In this document: in pieces, positions 18,956-28,048 of the stretch | Position numbering within the stretch: position 1 is the stretch's first letter | How the letters are laid out: the number at the start of each line of letters is the position of its first letter | NCBI GenBank assembly: GCA_023665805.1 | Contig: JAMPDJ010000001.1 | Location: forward strand, 186,001-250,000 | Direction of reading: 5' to 3' | Length of the DNA stretch: 64,000 nucleotides | Source: Bacteroides sp. | GTDB lineage: Bacteria; Bacteroidota; Bacteroidia; Bacteroidales; Bacteroidaceae | Notes under the pieces: model-generated | The model's input: the letters and a program-made list of their open reading frames with translations, nothing else | Told to the model about the DNA's origin: nothing | Databases searched by the model: none | Program-made: the position numbers and the translations under genes

Positions 18956-21661
18956 ATGGACACAAGGCAATACATGATAGTTGATTTAGAACGATGTGGT
19001 GATAAACGGATGTTTATCACCGAGCAAATATCCTCTATCAGCGAGAACAAAAACGGTCTTTGGACTGTTCGGTTTTCTGCATCTCCTCGTGTGTTCAATT
19101 ACAACAAGTCTCGTCTGCTATATCTTACTCATCCGGAGACCATAGATTTTAGAGAAAAAGGACTGTATGTAAAAAATAGACATATCAACAATGTGACAGA
19201 ATTGTTGCGTTTTTCTGATTACCGTTATACATTCTATCGAGTGACCTATCACAATGGTTATTATGAGAACTTGGAAGGAAATGATGTCTATATCACTCGT
19301 ACCCCCATTAACATGAATGGTGGCTCAACATGGGATTATCTACGTAAATTGGCTGCTGAGACAGGTTTAATGACAGGGGATGAAGATAATATTCTTTCCA
19401 AACAATATGACTTGGTAGATACTATGCGTGACAATGTACCTTTGGCGCAATATCTTGGCGATAAAACAAAGATAGTTGTTCGCAGCTTGCCCAATCAGGT
19501 TTATTATCCATTTGGATGTAATGCCAGCCAAAAGTCTGCGGTAGAGAAAGCCTTGACGCATCAGGTTAGTATCATACAAGGTCCTCCGGGAACAGGAAAG
19601 ACACAAACTATTCTCAATATCATAGCGAACTTGCTTGTGGCGAGAAAAACTGTGCTTGTCGTATCGAACAATAATTCAGCTGTAGAAAATGTGTTGGAAA
19701 AGCTGGAAGACAAAGGTCTTGGTTTTATCGTAGCCAAACTCGGTAATAAAAAGAACAAAGAGACGTTTATTGCCAGTCAATCAGATTACCCAGATATGAC
19801 AGGCTGGAGCATAGAAAAACATTCAACAATTTATCAATTGGCGAAAGATTCTCTTCAAAACGTGTCACAAGGATTTGACGGGCAGCTCCGTCAAGCTCAA
19901 TTAAGGACAGAGTATGATGCACTGCTGAAAGAGATACAATATAATACGCTATTGGGCATAAACAATACTGATAATAACTGGCTTCATAGTAAACCATCTG
20001 CCAAACTTATGACTTTGCTCAACCTTTACCAAATGACAGTAGAGAAAGGTCAAAAGCCCTTTTGGGGGTGGCGTTTGAAATGGTCATTTTATATGGGTAT
20101 GAAGATGTTTTTATTCCTTAATAGAAAAACGACCGAAGTGATAGCTGGATTGGAGGATGCCTATTATTTCTCTCGCAAGGCAGAAATTGAGCATGCATTG
20201 AGTGTCATTGACAAAAGGCTTCAGTCTATTGATATCAGCCAGTCTGTAGAAGAGTTACGTTCATCATCCTTGCGAATTTTGAAGAGTAAGATTGCCCAAC
20301 GATATGGAGTCAATGAAAGGAAGAAGTTCTCTATTGAGGACATCAAAATCCGAACCGATGAGTTTCTGAAAGAATATCCTGTTGTACTCAGTACCACATA
20401 TTCCGCCAAGAGTTGCATCAGCAAGGATATGGTGTTTGATTATGTGATTATGGACGAAGCGTCGCAAGTTGACATTAAGACCGGAGCGTTGGCACTCTCG
20501 TGTGCAATGAATGTAGTGATTGTTGGGGATGACAAGCAATTACCGAATGTGGTGAGCCGTGAAGAAGCACTTGCACTAAATGCCATTCAAACAACCTATA
20601 ATGTAGATGACAAATACAACGCTATGACACATAGCTTTCTGCAATCATGTGCGGAGGTATTTACGGAAGCCCCAGTCACGTTGTTGCGTGAACATTACCG
20701 TTGCCATCCCAAGATTATTGAGTTCTGTAATCGACGCTTTTATAATGGTGAACTGGTGGCTATGACCAACGACAATGGTGAAGAGAATGTGTTGCAGGTT
20801 GTTCGTACCACAAAAGGCAATCATGCTAGAGGGCATTTCAATCAGAGGGAGATAGATGTCATCATACAGGAGGTTATGCCTGAATGTAAGAATATGGATA
20901 GCGTGGGCATCATTACTCCCTATCGCTATCAGGCGGAAGAAACAAACAAGGCATTAGGGAATAATACTGCAAGTACGGTTCACAAATATCAAGGTAGAGA
21001 GTGCGATACCATCATCATAAGTACAGTTGATAATAAACCAACGGAGTTTTCAGATGATGCCAACTTGCTTAATGTTGCCATATCACGTGCCAAGAATCAT
21101 TTGTGCATCGTTACCAATGGTAATGAGATACCAAAAGAGTCAAATATTGCCCAGCTTATAGCTTATATACAATATAATAATTTTGAGGTCAAAGAAAGCA
21201 AGCTTCATTCCGTGTTTGATTTGCTCTATAAGCAGTACACCGCAGAGCGTTTAGCGTATGAATCAACCCATCCTTCTATGTCGAACTATCTGTCAGAAAA
21301 CCTTGTTTATGAGATTTTAGTAAAAGCTATTGCTGATTTGAGGTTGAGTAATGCTGAAGTAATATGTCATTATCCGCTCTCTCGACTAATTAGCGATTGG
21401 AGTTTGCTTAGCGAAGAAGAAAAAGTTTTCGCAGAAAATCCGTTTTCTCATGTGGATTTTCTTATCTACAATTCGCTCACCAAACAGCCACTCCAAACGA
21501 TTGAGGTTGATGGTTGGCATTTTCACCATAATAGTGATGTACAACAATCACGAGATGTCCTCAAAGACCGATTACTTACAAAGTTTGGCCTTTGTCCGCA
21601 TCGTATTTCCACTACAAAAATGGTGACAGTGGAAATGGTGAAGGGATTCTTGAATACATAA
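18956..21661 (+). CDS. Upf1-like superfamily 1 helicase with C-terminal nuclease-like domain
   Basis: A 901-aa protein. Residues 209-216 are Walker A (GPPGTGKT), D500 begins the DEASQ box (VIMDEASQVD), VGDDKQLPNVV is motif III, LREHYRCHPKI motif IV, STVHKYQGRECDTIII motif V and NVAISRAKNHL motif VI, so the motor looks intact. The N-terminal 200 residues are a family-specific domain. At the C-terminus HVDFLIYN (D834) and TIEVDGWHFH (E850, D852) resemble the Vsr/DUF559/DUF2726-type PD-(D/E)XK fold. It is AT-richer than its neighbours and stands alone amid repeat debris. A role in nucleic-acid defence or repair is plausible, not shown. Confidence 0.85.
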   Translation: MDTRQYMIVDLERCGDKRMFITEQISSISENKNGLWTVRFSASPRVFNYNKSRLLYLTHPETIDFREKGLYVKNRHINNVTELLRFSDYRYTFYRVTYHNGYYENLEGNDVYITRTPINMNGGSTWDYLRKLAAETGLMTGDEDNILSKQYDLVDTMRDNVPLAQYLGDKTKIVVRSLPNQVYYPFGCNASQKSAVEKALTHQVSIIQGPPGTGKTQTILNIIANLLVARKTVLVVSNNNSAVENVLEKLEDKGLGFIVAKLGNKKNKETFIASQSDYPDMTGWSIEKHSTIYQLAKDSLQNVSQGFDGQLRQAQLRTEYDALLKEIQYNTLLGINNTDNNWLHSKPSAKLMTLLNLYQMTVEKGQKPFWGWRLKWSFYMGMKMFLFLNRKTTEVIAGLEDAYYFSRKAEIEHALSVIDKRLQSIDISQSVEELRSSSLRILKSKIAQRYGVNERKKFSIEDIKIRTDEFLKEYPVVLSTTYSAKSCISKDMVFDYVIMDEASQVDIKTGALALSCAMNVVIVGDDKQLPNVVSREEALALNAIQTTYNVDDKYNAMTHSFLQSCAEVFTEAPVTLLREHYRCHPKIIEFCNRRFYNGELVAMTNDNGEENVLQVVRTTKGNHARGHFNQREIDVIIQEVMPECKNMDSVGIITPYRYQAEETNKALGNNTASTVHKYQGRECDTIIISTVDNKPTEFSDDANLLNVAISRAKNHLCIVTNGNEIPKESNIAQLIAYIQYNNFEVKESKLHSVFDLLYKQYTAERLAYESTHPSMSNYLSENLVYEILVKAIADLRLSNAEVICHYPLSRLISDWSLLSEEEKVFAENPFSHVDFLIYNSLTKQPLQTIEVDGWHFHHNSDVQQSRDVLKDRLLTKFGLCPHRISTTKMVTVEMVKGFLNT

Positions 21662-22105
21662 ATTATATGTTGCTGTATGGTAAAATGACGTATAGATTAA
21701 AATTTTGATGCATTTTCAAGTTTGCCATTTAGTGGCTATACGATGTAATTGATGTATAGGAGTACTGATTGGCGGTTGCAAGTGAATTGATGGTTGGTTT
21801 GTCATATCTACCATTGTTTGCTAACTGTAGGTGCGAGGCAATGATGTCATAAAAATCGAAGAGGTACCTCATAATGTAGTAGTCATATAGACAGATGTTG
21901 ATATGACTACTACATCCGTGAGTAGATATGTGGTGAAACGCTTGTACTGATACTGTTTAGGGCACAAATGCATTTTGTGCTATTCTTGTCTGTTCTGCAA
22001 ACATTAAACACCATATTGATGGGGGAAATGATTATAATTTAATACCTTTACACGATGATAATGAATGGCCTGCACGAATATGGGTGGCCATAATAATGCA
22101 AGTAT
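21662..22105. other. Gene-free gap after the helicase
   Basis: I see no ORF of note. It contains the hairpin at 21876-21913 and otherwise AT-rich sequence up to the nitrilase gene. No convincing promoter consensus was found immediately upstream of 22106. Confidence 0.5.
21876..21913. terminator. 13-bp perfect hairpin
   Basis: GTAGTAGTCATAT at 21876-21888 is mirrored exactly at 21901-21913 with a 12-nt loop. It lies 215 bp downstream of the helicase stop. There is no T-run; it could be a terminator or a protein-binding palindrome. Confidence 0.4.
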
Positions 22106-22876
22106 ATGGGCTTAAAAGTAAATCTTATACAATTGGACGTGATTTGGGCTGATCCTGAGGCCAATCGTCGTAATGCCGCTGTGCTGATGCGTGCTATGAC
22201 ACCAGGAGATGTTTATGTTCTGCCGGAGATGTTTTCCACAGGGTTTGCATCCTCTCCCAAGGGTATTGCCGAGGACATGAACGATGGCATTTGCCCTTCG
22301 ATTAAGTGGATGAAGCGTATGGCCGTGGAACTAAATGCCGCTGTGGCTGGCAGCATTGCCATTAGGGAAACGGACGGAAGGTACTACAATCGTTTCTGTT
22401 TTGTGCGTCCGGATGGCGACTGCGTCTTTTATGACAAGCGTCATCTCTTCACATATGGTGGGGAACATCGTCATTATACTGCCGGCACCGCACGTGTTGT
22501 GGCCGAATTTCGGGGCGTGCGTTTCCTTTTGCAGATATGCTATGACCTGCGCTTCCCTGTCTTTGCACGCAATAGTGCCGTAGAACCTTACGATGTTATA
22601 ATATACGTTGCCAATTGGCCCACATCCCGCATGGAAGCATGGCTGACATTGCAGAAGGCTCGCGCCATAGAGAACCAATGTTATGTGTGTGCCGTGAATC
22701 GTGTAGGCACGGACTGCACGTGCAGTTATTCGGGAGGCACGCTTATTACCAATCCTTATGGCAACGTGGTGGCTCAGTGCTCCATGGGGGAAGAGGGATG
22801 TGTAGGTGCAGAATTGGATATTGAGGCTTTGAGATTATTCCGGGAAAAGTTTCCTGTGTTGAAAGATGCAGATTGA
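22106..22876 (+). CDS. Nitrilase-superfamily amidase (omega-amidase-like)
   Basis: Cytosolic C-N hydrolase of 256 aa. The catalytic triad is E41 (VLPEMFSTGF), K111 (FYDKRHLF) and C145 (LQICYDLRFP). RNSAVEPYDVIIYVANWP and the GGTLITNPYGNVVAQ strand follow as in YafV/omega-amidase proteins, which hydrolyse 2-oxoglutaramate and similar metabolites in damage repair. Substrate is inferred from family resemblance only. It converges on the GH84 gene with a 46-bp gap. Confidence 0.88.
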   Translation: MGLKVNLIQLDVIWADPEANRRNAAVLMRAMTPGDVYVLPEMFSTGFASSPKGIAEDMNDGICPSIKWMKRMAVELNAAVAGSIAIRETDGRYYNRFCFVRPDGDCVFYDKRHLFTYGGEHRHYTAGTARVVAEFRGVRFLLQICYDLRFPVFARNSAVEPYDVIIYVANWPTSRMEAWLTLQKARAIENQCYVCAVNRVGTDCTCSYSGGTLITNPYGNVVAQCSMGEEGCVGAELDIEALRLFREKFPVLKDAD

Positions 22877-22922
22877 CGGCCGGATGTTGCTGTTCCTGCC
22901 TATTATGTAGAACAAATGAAGG

Positions 22923-25900
22923 TTATTTCAGGATAATCTTCTTGCCGTTCATGATATATACTCCTCCATGTGAGGGCTTGGCGATGCTGCGGCCAGTCAT
23001 ATCGTATATGCTGTTTTTGCCGGTATAGGCACCATTGTCCTGGATATTATTGATGTCCAAAGGAATGTCGAAGACCTTGTACATGAAAGCCTCGTATGCA
23101 TTTTGTAGTCTTTGCATGTCGCTTTCCGTAGCCTCTGAAGGCATGGGTGCAGTGGCTGCAAGCAATGCATCTGCTTCAACTTGGGCATCACGTATAATAT
23201 AATACTTGTCGGTGCCATATATTTGCATTTCGCCAACGTGGAAGAATCCTGCACTGTTGTTGCCGTTGGTGCCTGTGGTCCTCAGTTCCAGCAGGCGGAT
23301 TGCGGAATAGGCCTTGGGCAGGTTGAATCGGCGTATCAATGTCTCCGTGTTGCTCTTATACGGGAGATCCAGATCTATGATGTCCTCTGTTTGTGCTGAT
23401 GTGCCACTGCCGGACACTACGCCCTGTATGCGTGCGCTGACGAGCTGATGTGTATCTGCAGTGCTTCGTCTGCCATAATGCATAATCACGTCTCCCTGTG
23501 TATCTTCCGGCAAGGCTATCTCCAGATAATGCAGTCCATCGGGTACTGTGCCTCCGCCACTCCATGCAGAGTGCCAGAAAGTGTTAAGTTTTCCATCCAG
23601 CAGGTTGTCGAGCGATCCCTCCTTGTTCTCTGTATAAGGTGAACTGAATTGACTGTTGCGTGTAATCAATTTTTCACTCTGTCCGCAGGAGTCCAAGGCA
23701 TTCAGAGCTTTGGCCTTCAAGTCTGCAAAGGCCTCTGACAACTTGCTCTCCCAAATTGGGAGAGACGAAGTTGAAAGGTCGTATTCGGGCATTATTTCGA
23801 AGATGGCCGGAGATTCGGTTCCCTGCCATTCGAGGCGAACGGCACGGACATCGGGATAGGTCTGCAGTTCTATTGTCTGGCAAGCTTCTGTCAGTGTGCC
23901 GATGTTTTGCCAGTCGTTGCCGTTGGTAGTGATGCTTATGGTTGCTTGTACTCCATTGGGCAAACCGTAGAACGTTACGGAACGCACATCGTTTGTCCTG
24001 TTAAAGGAGTATGTGAGCGGGGATATGGTCTTGACGGGTAGACCGGTGATGGCATTGCCGTCTGTAAGTTCCTTTATTTCGTTGCCGTTACCGTCGGTGC
24101 ATGCGGCCAAGGCACTATTCTCTGCATACTGGCGGTTGATTTCCATTTCATATACTCGAAGCCATTTGCCTGTATTGGGCTTGTTCAAGTAAAGGCGTAT
24201 ATATCGTGCATTACGGCCTGCGGCATCAAAGTCACAGTAGATCATGTCATTGTTATAGTATACATTCTGTGGCAAATCTATGTTCCAGCTGGTTGTCGTG
24301 GTGCCGTTTACCTTGACGGGTGTCCATAGCGTGCCATTGCTTGACACTTGTATCATGCATGCAGTTGGATGGTCGCCATTGGTCAGACCCAAGCACAGGC
24401 GTACGTCGTGTATGCTTGTAGATTTGCCGAGATCCAAAGTATAATTATCTCCCTGGGCTTGGTTCCGGTTAAGGCATGTGTAGGTGGTGTAGTCTCCGTC
24501 GACCATCATGTCTCCGGTATGGTTCTCGTATATGCTGCCTTGTGGTAGTGTCACTTGGGATACCTGTGCTTGTGTTGGGAAGGAGATGGAGACATCTCCT
24601 TCGTTCAGGGCAAAGTCCTTGATGCCATGGTCGTCTTCATTAAGAAAAATAAGGTATGCCATGTGCTTTTGACTCAATTCACCGGCAGAGGTTATTTTCT
24701 CCCATTCCTTTCCGTTCACGCTATATCTTGCAAATGGCAAGAGCCTGTCGGCCATAGTGATGCTTTCTATCATGAGAGGACAGGGTAGGGCAATGCCGAC
24801 ATACTTGTTGACATCCAAGTCACTTGCATTCATAGTCAGTTTGATTGTTCCATCCTGTGCGATTATTGAGGCATTGAGCAAAGGTGAATTGCTTATGGCC
24901 ATGGGTTGGGTTATGGCATCGGCGTCATCAAAATATGTATCTATAGCCTTGGCCTTGAGGTAAGAGAGGAAAGAGAACCAGTGGACCCTTGACAGTTGGG
25001 CCTGACGCTTGCTTACGCTGATGGAGTTGCCCATTCCTTCCAACGCGTAGGCCGTGTAGAGTGTACTGTGTTCCAATGCATCAAGGCTGTCGCTAACCTC
25101 TTTTACATTCAGCCACTGTGATTTCCTTTCATTGGTTGGAGTATCCAGGATGTCAAGCATCTTTTCTGTCACTATGGCATAGGTGTGCAGGGTTTGCAGC
25201 CATGGTGCAATGTCTGTATATAGTAGATTGTCGCTCTTTGTCTGAGAGGCTCTCAACGTCATTACCAGTTCACAGTCGGCCTTTATTTTCTGCATTGTAG
25301 CTCTGAGTTCGTCAGAATCGGGGGTGCCTCCTTCCAACGAGTTCTTGTATCCGTTTATTAGAGCCTGGAGGCTCTGTGGGTCGTTCCAGCGCAGGTAGTA
25401 CGTGATGTCGTGATAGGCCCGGCGCACTTCCTCATCCGATATAAGTCCCTGAAAACTTGCCTCCCAACTTTGTTCGTTGTTGAATGCGGTGTTGTTCCAT
25501 GCGTAATCGGCTATGGAGAAGAGGGATGTCTTGGCTACCTGTCCCTGTTGCATAGGATTGGCGACTATGCCTTGACATTGGTTCAGTGCTGAAGGCAGGC
25601 GTTCTCCGTTGCCTATGGCCGGCATATCTACGAAGTTGGAATACATGTCCATGGGGTATATCTGTCCGTCGGCATTGTCGTTGCAGGGATAGTTCCACCA
25701 CCATCCCATGGGGCGTCCAAACTCGTTCACGATGGTAGTGGTATGGCTGTTGTTGGGCACAGACCACACCCCTTGTCCTGTAGAATATACGGTGATGTAG
25801 GATTGAATCTTACTGAGGGCGGACATGAATTTCTGACGCTGTTCCGTGCTGCTGGCAAAGCTGTTGCAATATATTTGCGGAACAAAATGTAGTGGGCGTA

Positions 25901-26909
25901 CTGTATCTGTGGCTACGTCTTTGGAAGTATTCCACTTCTGTTCTATGGCAGTTTGTAGTTCCGACAGGCGGTCGGCATTCTTTTTCATATCGGCATCTGT
26001 GGAAGGAATGCCAACATCGTCCACAAATACACCGAATTGCCTTACTCCCAAAGCGTGCATCTTTTGGAACTTGCCCATGATGTCGTTGATGGCCGTGCTG
26101 CTGCCGATGAAGTCATTGCCAGGATGTATGGCCCAGATAAAATTCACCTTGGTTTCCTCGCTTACTTTGGAGATATCCTTTACCATCTGTTGGGTGAGCC
26201 ATCCGTTTTTCTCCTGCTCGTCTGATATGTTTGTGGGATATGCATCCTTCCACATTTGCGAGTGGTATGGGTCGCTCTTGGCACCGTACATGTAGGTATT
26301 CATCTTATAGCGCATCATATAACGCATCAGGTCTTTCTTGACTTCCACGCTGTAAGGGTAACCGTAGTAACCCTCCACCAAGCCGCGGTTTTGTTGGTCG
26401 GCATGGTCATAGATGGTGGCATATTCCATAGAACCGTCGTGCGTTTGTTCCAACATTTGTTCCAATGATGCCAGACCGCAAAATACGGCATTTGTGTGTT
26501 CGCCCAGGATGGTGATGCCGTGGCTGTCCACGCAGATGGCATGACGATCGAACTTGCCGGCTGTCATTATACGTGCAGTCTTAAGTCCCGAAGTCTCCAA
26601 GGCATGTTCTTCCACCGCCTCGCCACTGGACACAATGCCCAACCGGATGGTTGTATAGGAGGTATTGTCTGTATCCGTAGTAACTTCTATTCCATGCTGG
26701 GCCAACAGGGATTCCAGTCGATTGCGGGTAGTCTGGTCTATTCCGCTTTCATACATCACTTCTACCTGTGATGTCAGTTTCAACGTCCCGCTATTCATGC
26801 TTATTGATTGCGGGATGGGATAAATGACATAGTTGTCGGCATTTACCGACGACAACGGCATGCCTAATACCAATGACAGGAGGCCTGCTCCAAATAGTTC
26901 TTTTCGCAT
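22923..26909 (-). CDS. GH84 beta-N-acetylglucosaminidase with F5/8C domain and T9SS-like tail
   Basis: Secreted or surface glycosidase of 1328 aa, likely acting on host glycans such as mucin or hyaluronan. Residues 1-24 are a signal peptide (MRKELFGAGLL through SVNA). An N-terminal GH20b-like domain precedes the GH84 catalytic barrel, whose start shows EGYYGYPYSVEVKKDLM; the paired catalytic aspartates are D297-D298 in FGVFVDDVG, as in Bacteroides O-GlcNAcase homologues. A F5/8-type carbohydrate-binding region follows (around DGDYTTYTCLNRNQ), then more beta modules. The end, IYDMTGRSIAKPSHGGVYIM plus GKKIILK, resembles Prevotella T9SS sorting tails. The start is set at 26909 because the 39 upstream codons precede a perfect signal peptide. 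Confidence 0.9.
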   Translation of the reverse strand: MRKELFGAGLLSLVLGMPLSSVNADNYVIYPIPQSISMNSGTLKLTSQVEVMYESGIDQTTRNRLESLLAQHGIEVTTDTDNTSYTTIRLGIVSSGEAVEEHALETSGLKTARIMTAGKFDRHAICVDSHGITILGEHTNAVFCGLASLEQMLEQTHDGSMEYATIYDHADQQNRGLVEGYYGYPYSVEVKKDLMRYMMRYKMNTYMYGAKSDPYHSQMWKDAYPTNISDEQEKNGWLTQQMVKDISKVSEETKVNFIWAIHPGNDFIGSSTAINDIMGKFQKMHALGVRQFGVFVDDVGIPSTDADMKKNADRLSELQTAIEQKWNTSKDVATDTVRPLHFVPQIYCNSFASSTEQRQKFMSALSKIQSYITVYSTGQGVWSVPNNSHTTTIVNEFGRPMGWWWNYPCNDNADGQIYPMDMYSNFVDMPAIGNGERLPSALNQCQGIVANPMQQGQVAKTSLFSIADYAWNNTAFNNEQSWEASFQGLISDEEVRRAYHDITYYLRWNDPQSLQALINGYKNSLEGGTPDSDELRATMQKIKADCELVMTLRASQTKSDNLLYTDIAPWLQTLHTYAIVTEKMLDILDTPTNERKSQWLNVKEVSDSLDALEHSTLYTAYALEGMGNSISVSKRQAQLSRVHWFSFLSYLKAKAIDTYFDDADAITQPMAISNSPLLNASIIAQDGTIKLTMNASDLDVNKYVGIALPCPLMIESITMADRLLPFARYSVNGKEWEKITSAGELSQKHMAYLIFLNEDDHGIKDFALNEGDVSISFPTQAQVSQVTLPQGSIYENHTGDMMVDGDYTTYTCLNRNQAQGDNYTLDLGKSTSIHDVRLCLGLTNGDHPTACMIQVSSNGTLWTPVKVNGTTTTSWNIDLPQNVYYNNDMIYCDFDAAGRNARYIRLYLNKPNTGKWLRVYEMEINRQYAENSALAACTDGNGNEIKELTDGNAITGLPVKTISPLTYSFNRTNDVRSVTFYGLPNGVQATISITTNGNDWQNIGTLTEACQTIELQTYPDVRAVRLEWQGTESPAIFEIMPEYDLSTSSLPIWESKLSEAFADLKAKALNALDSCGQSEKLITRNSQFSSPYTENKEGSLDNLLDGKLNTFWHSAWSGGGTVPDGLHYLEIALPEDTQGDVIMHYGRRSTADTHQLVSARIQGVVSGSGTSAQTEDIIDLDLPYKSNTETLIRRFNLPKAYSAIRLLELRTTGTNGNNSAGFFHVGEMQIYGTDKYYIIRDAQVEADALLAATAPMPSEATESDMQRLQNAYEAFMYKVFDIPLDINNIQDNGAYTGKNSIYDMTGRSIAKPSHGGVYIMNGKKIILK

Positions 26910-27183
26910 TAATATATTATATAAGGTTAGAATCTTGTGCAAAACCGAATGGGAGTTTTGCTTTGTTTTTGTATGGCATGAATTTAGGAATACATGTGAT
27001 AGGCATGGCATCATTCCTGTACACAAATGTATGAATAATTGACAACATACAGGTTGGTATTCTGGCCTTTTGTTGTAATATGTGTTATAAAAAGCTACAA
27101 TTCATACTGTTTCTAAGAATTATGACTATATTTGTAGACGATAAATTCCCCTTGGGTGGCTATATCCGCACAAAAATAGTGTT

Positions 27184-28032
27184 ATGAAAGAATACTTGCG
27201 CCTTATACTCGTTTTGCTGATACCACTGGCGATTCTTCTTGCTTACTCCTCGAGCGGGTATCGTCTGGTCTTCAATGGCTGGAACGTGAGCAAAGTGAAA
27301 AGGCCTTCTGGATTGCTGTCTGTCATTGGGTGGAACCGTAGCTGGAACGTCATGGCGCCTGATGCTTGTATTGATGACTTTCCTTTATTGCCAGACAATG
27401 ATACCATGGATGCAAATTCCACAGCAGGCAATCTTGTCTGTGAAGAACCGGATACGGTATCATTGGACACTGCATCCAAGCGCATTCTGTTTTTTGGCGA
27501 CTCCATGGTGGAGGGATTGTCCATGAGATTTTCGGATTATGCCATGGAGAATGGACATCAATTGTATAGTGTCTGTTGGTATGGCTCATCCATTGGTGCA
27601 TGGGCATCGGCATCTGACAGCATAGACAGAATGCTCGCATGGGCTCAGCCTGATTATGTGGTGGTATCACTTGGTGGCAACGAACTGAGAGCACGGGATT
27701 TGGAGCAGCGTATGGATGATATACAGAAAATACAAGGTTGTTTGGACCCTTTGCCCACAGTGTGGATAGCTCCACCCAGTTGGGTACGTAATCCTACCAT
27801 AACTGGTGCCATAGAGAGGGCTGTTGGAACAAAGCGATATTTCGACAGTACCCGTTTGACCTATACGCGGGGATCGGACAACATGCATCCGACATTCGGT
27901 TCCTCGGCACGTTGGATGGATAGCATTGCCGTGTGGATGTCTTCTCCTATGACGGCACATCCCATAGTCATGGAACCGCCTACCCGCACATACCAGCGCC
28001 GATGGAACAAGCGTTTTATCTTTCCACATTAA
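27184..28032 (+). CDS. SGNH/GDSL-hydrolase-like envelope protein
   Basis: A 282-aa protein with an N-terminal membrane anchor (residues 5-22, LRLILVLLIPLAILLAYS) and an extracytoplasmic SGNH domain. Block I is FFGDSMVEG (Ser nucleophile), block III SLGGNEL, and the C-terminal Asp/His pair is in DNMHPTF. It lies 16 bp upstream of the MBOAT acyltransferase, the same pairing seen in alginate, cellulose or teichoic acid O-acetylation systems, where the SGNH partner transfers acetyl groups onto a polymer. A possible -7 element TATATTTG sits at 27127-27134. The acceptor is unknown. Confidence 0.82.
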   Translation: MKEYLRLILVLLIPLAILLAYSSSGYRLVFNGWNVSKVKRPSGLLSVIGWNRSWNVMAPDACIDDFPLLPDNDTMDANSTAGNLVCEEPDTVSLDTASKRILFFGDSMVEGLSMRFSDYAMENGHQLYSVCWYGSSIGAWASASDSIDRMLAWAQPDYVVVSLGGNELRARDLEQRMDDIQKIQGCLDPLPTVWIAPPSWVRNPTITGAIERAVGTKRYFDSTRLTYTRGSDNMHPTFGSSARWMDSIAVWMSSPMTAHPIVMEPPTRTYQRRWNKRFIFPH

Positions 28033-28048
28033 CCTCACAGTCATAGCC

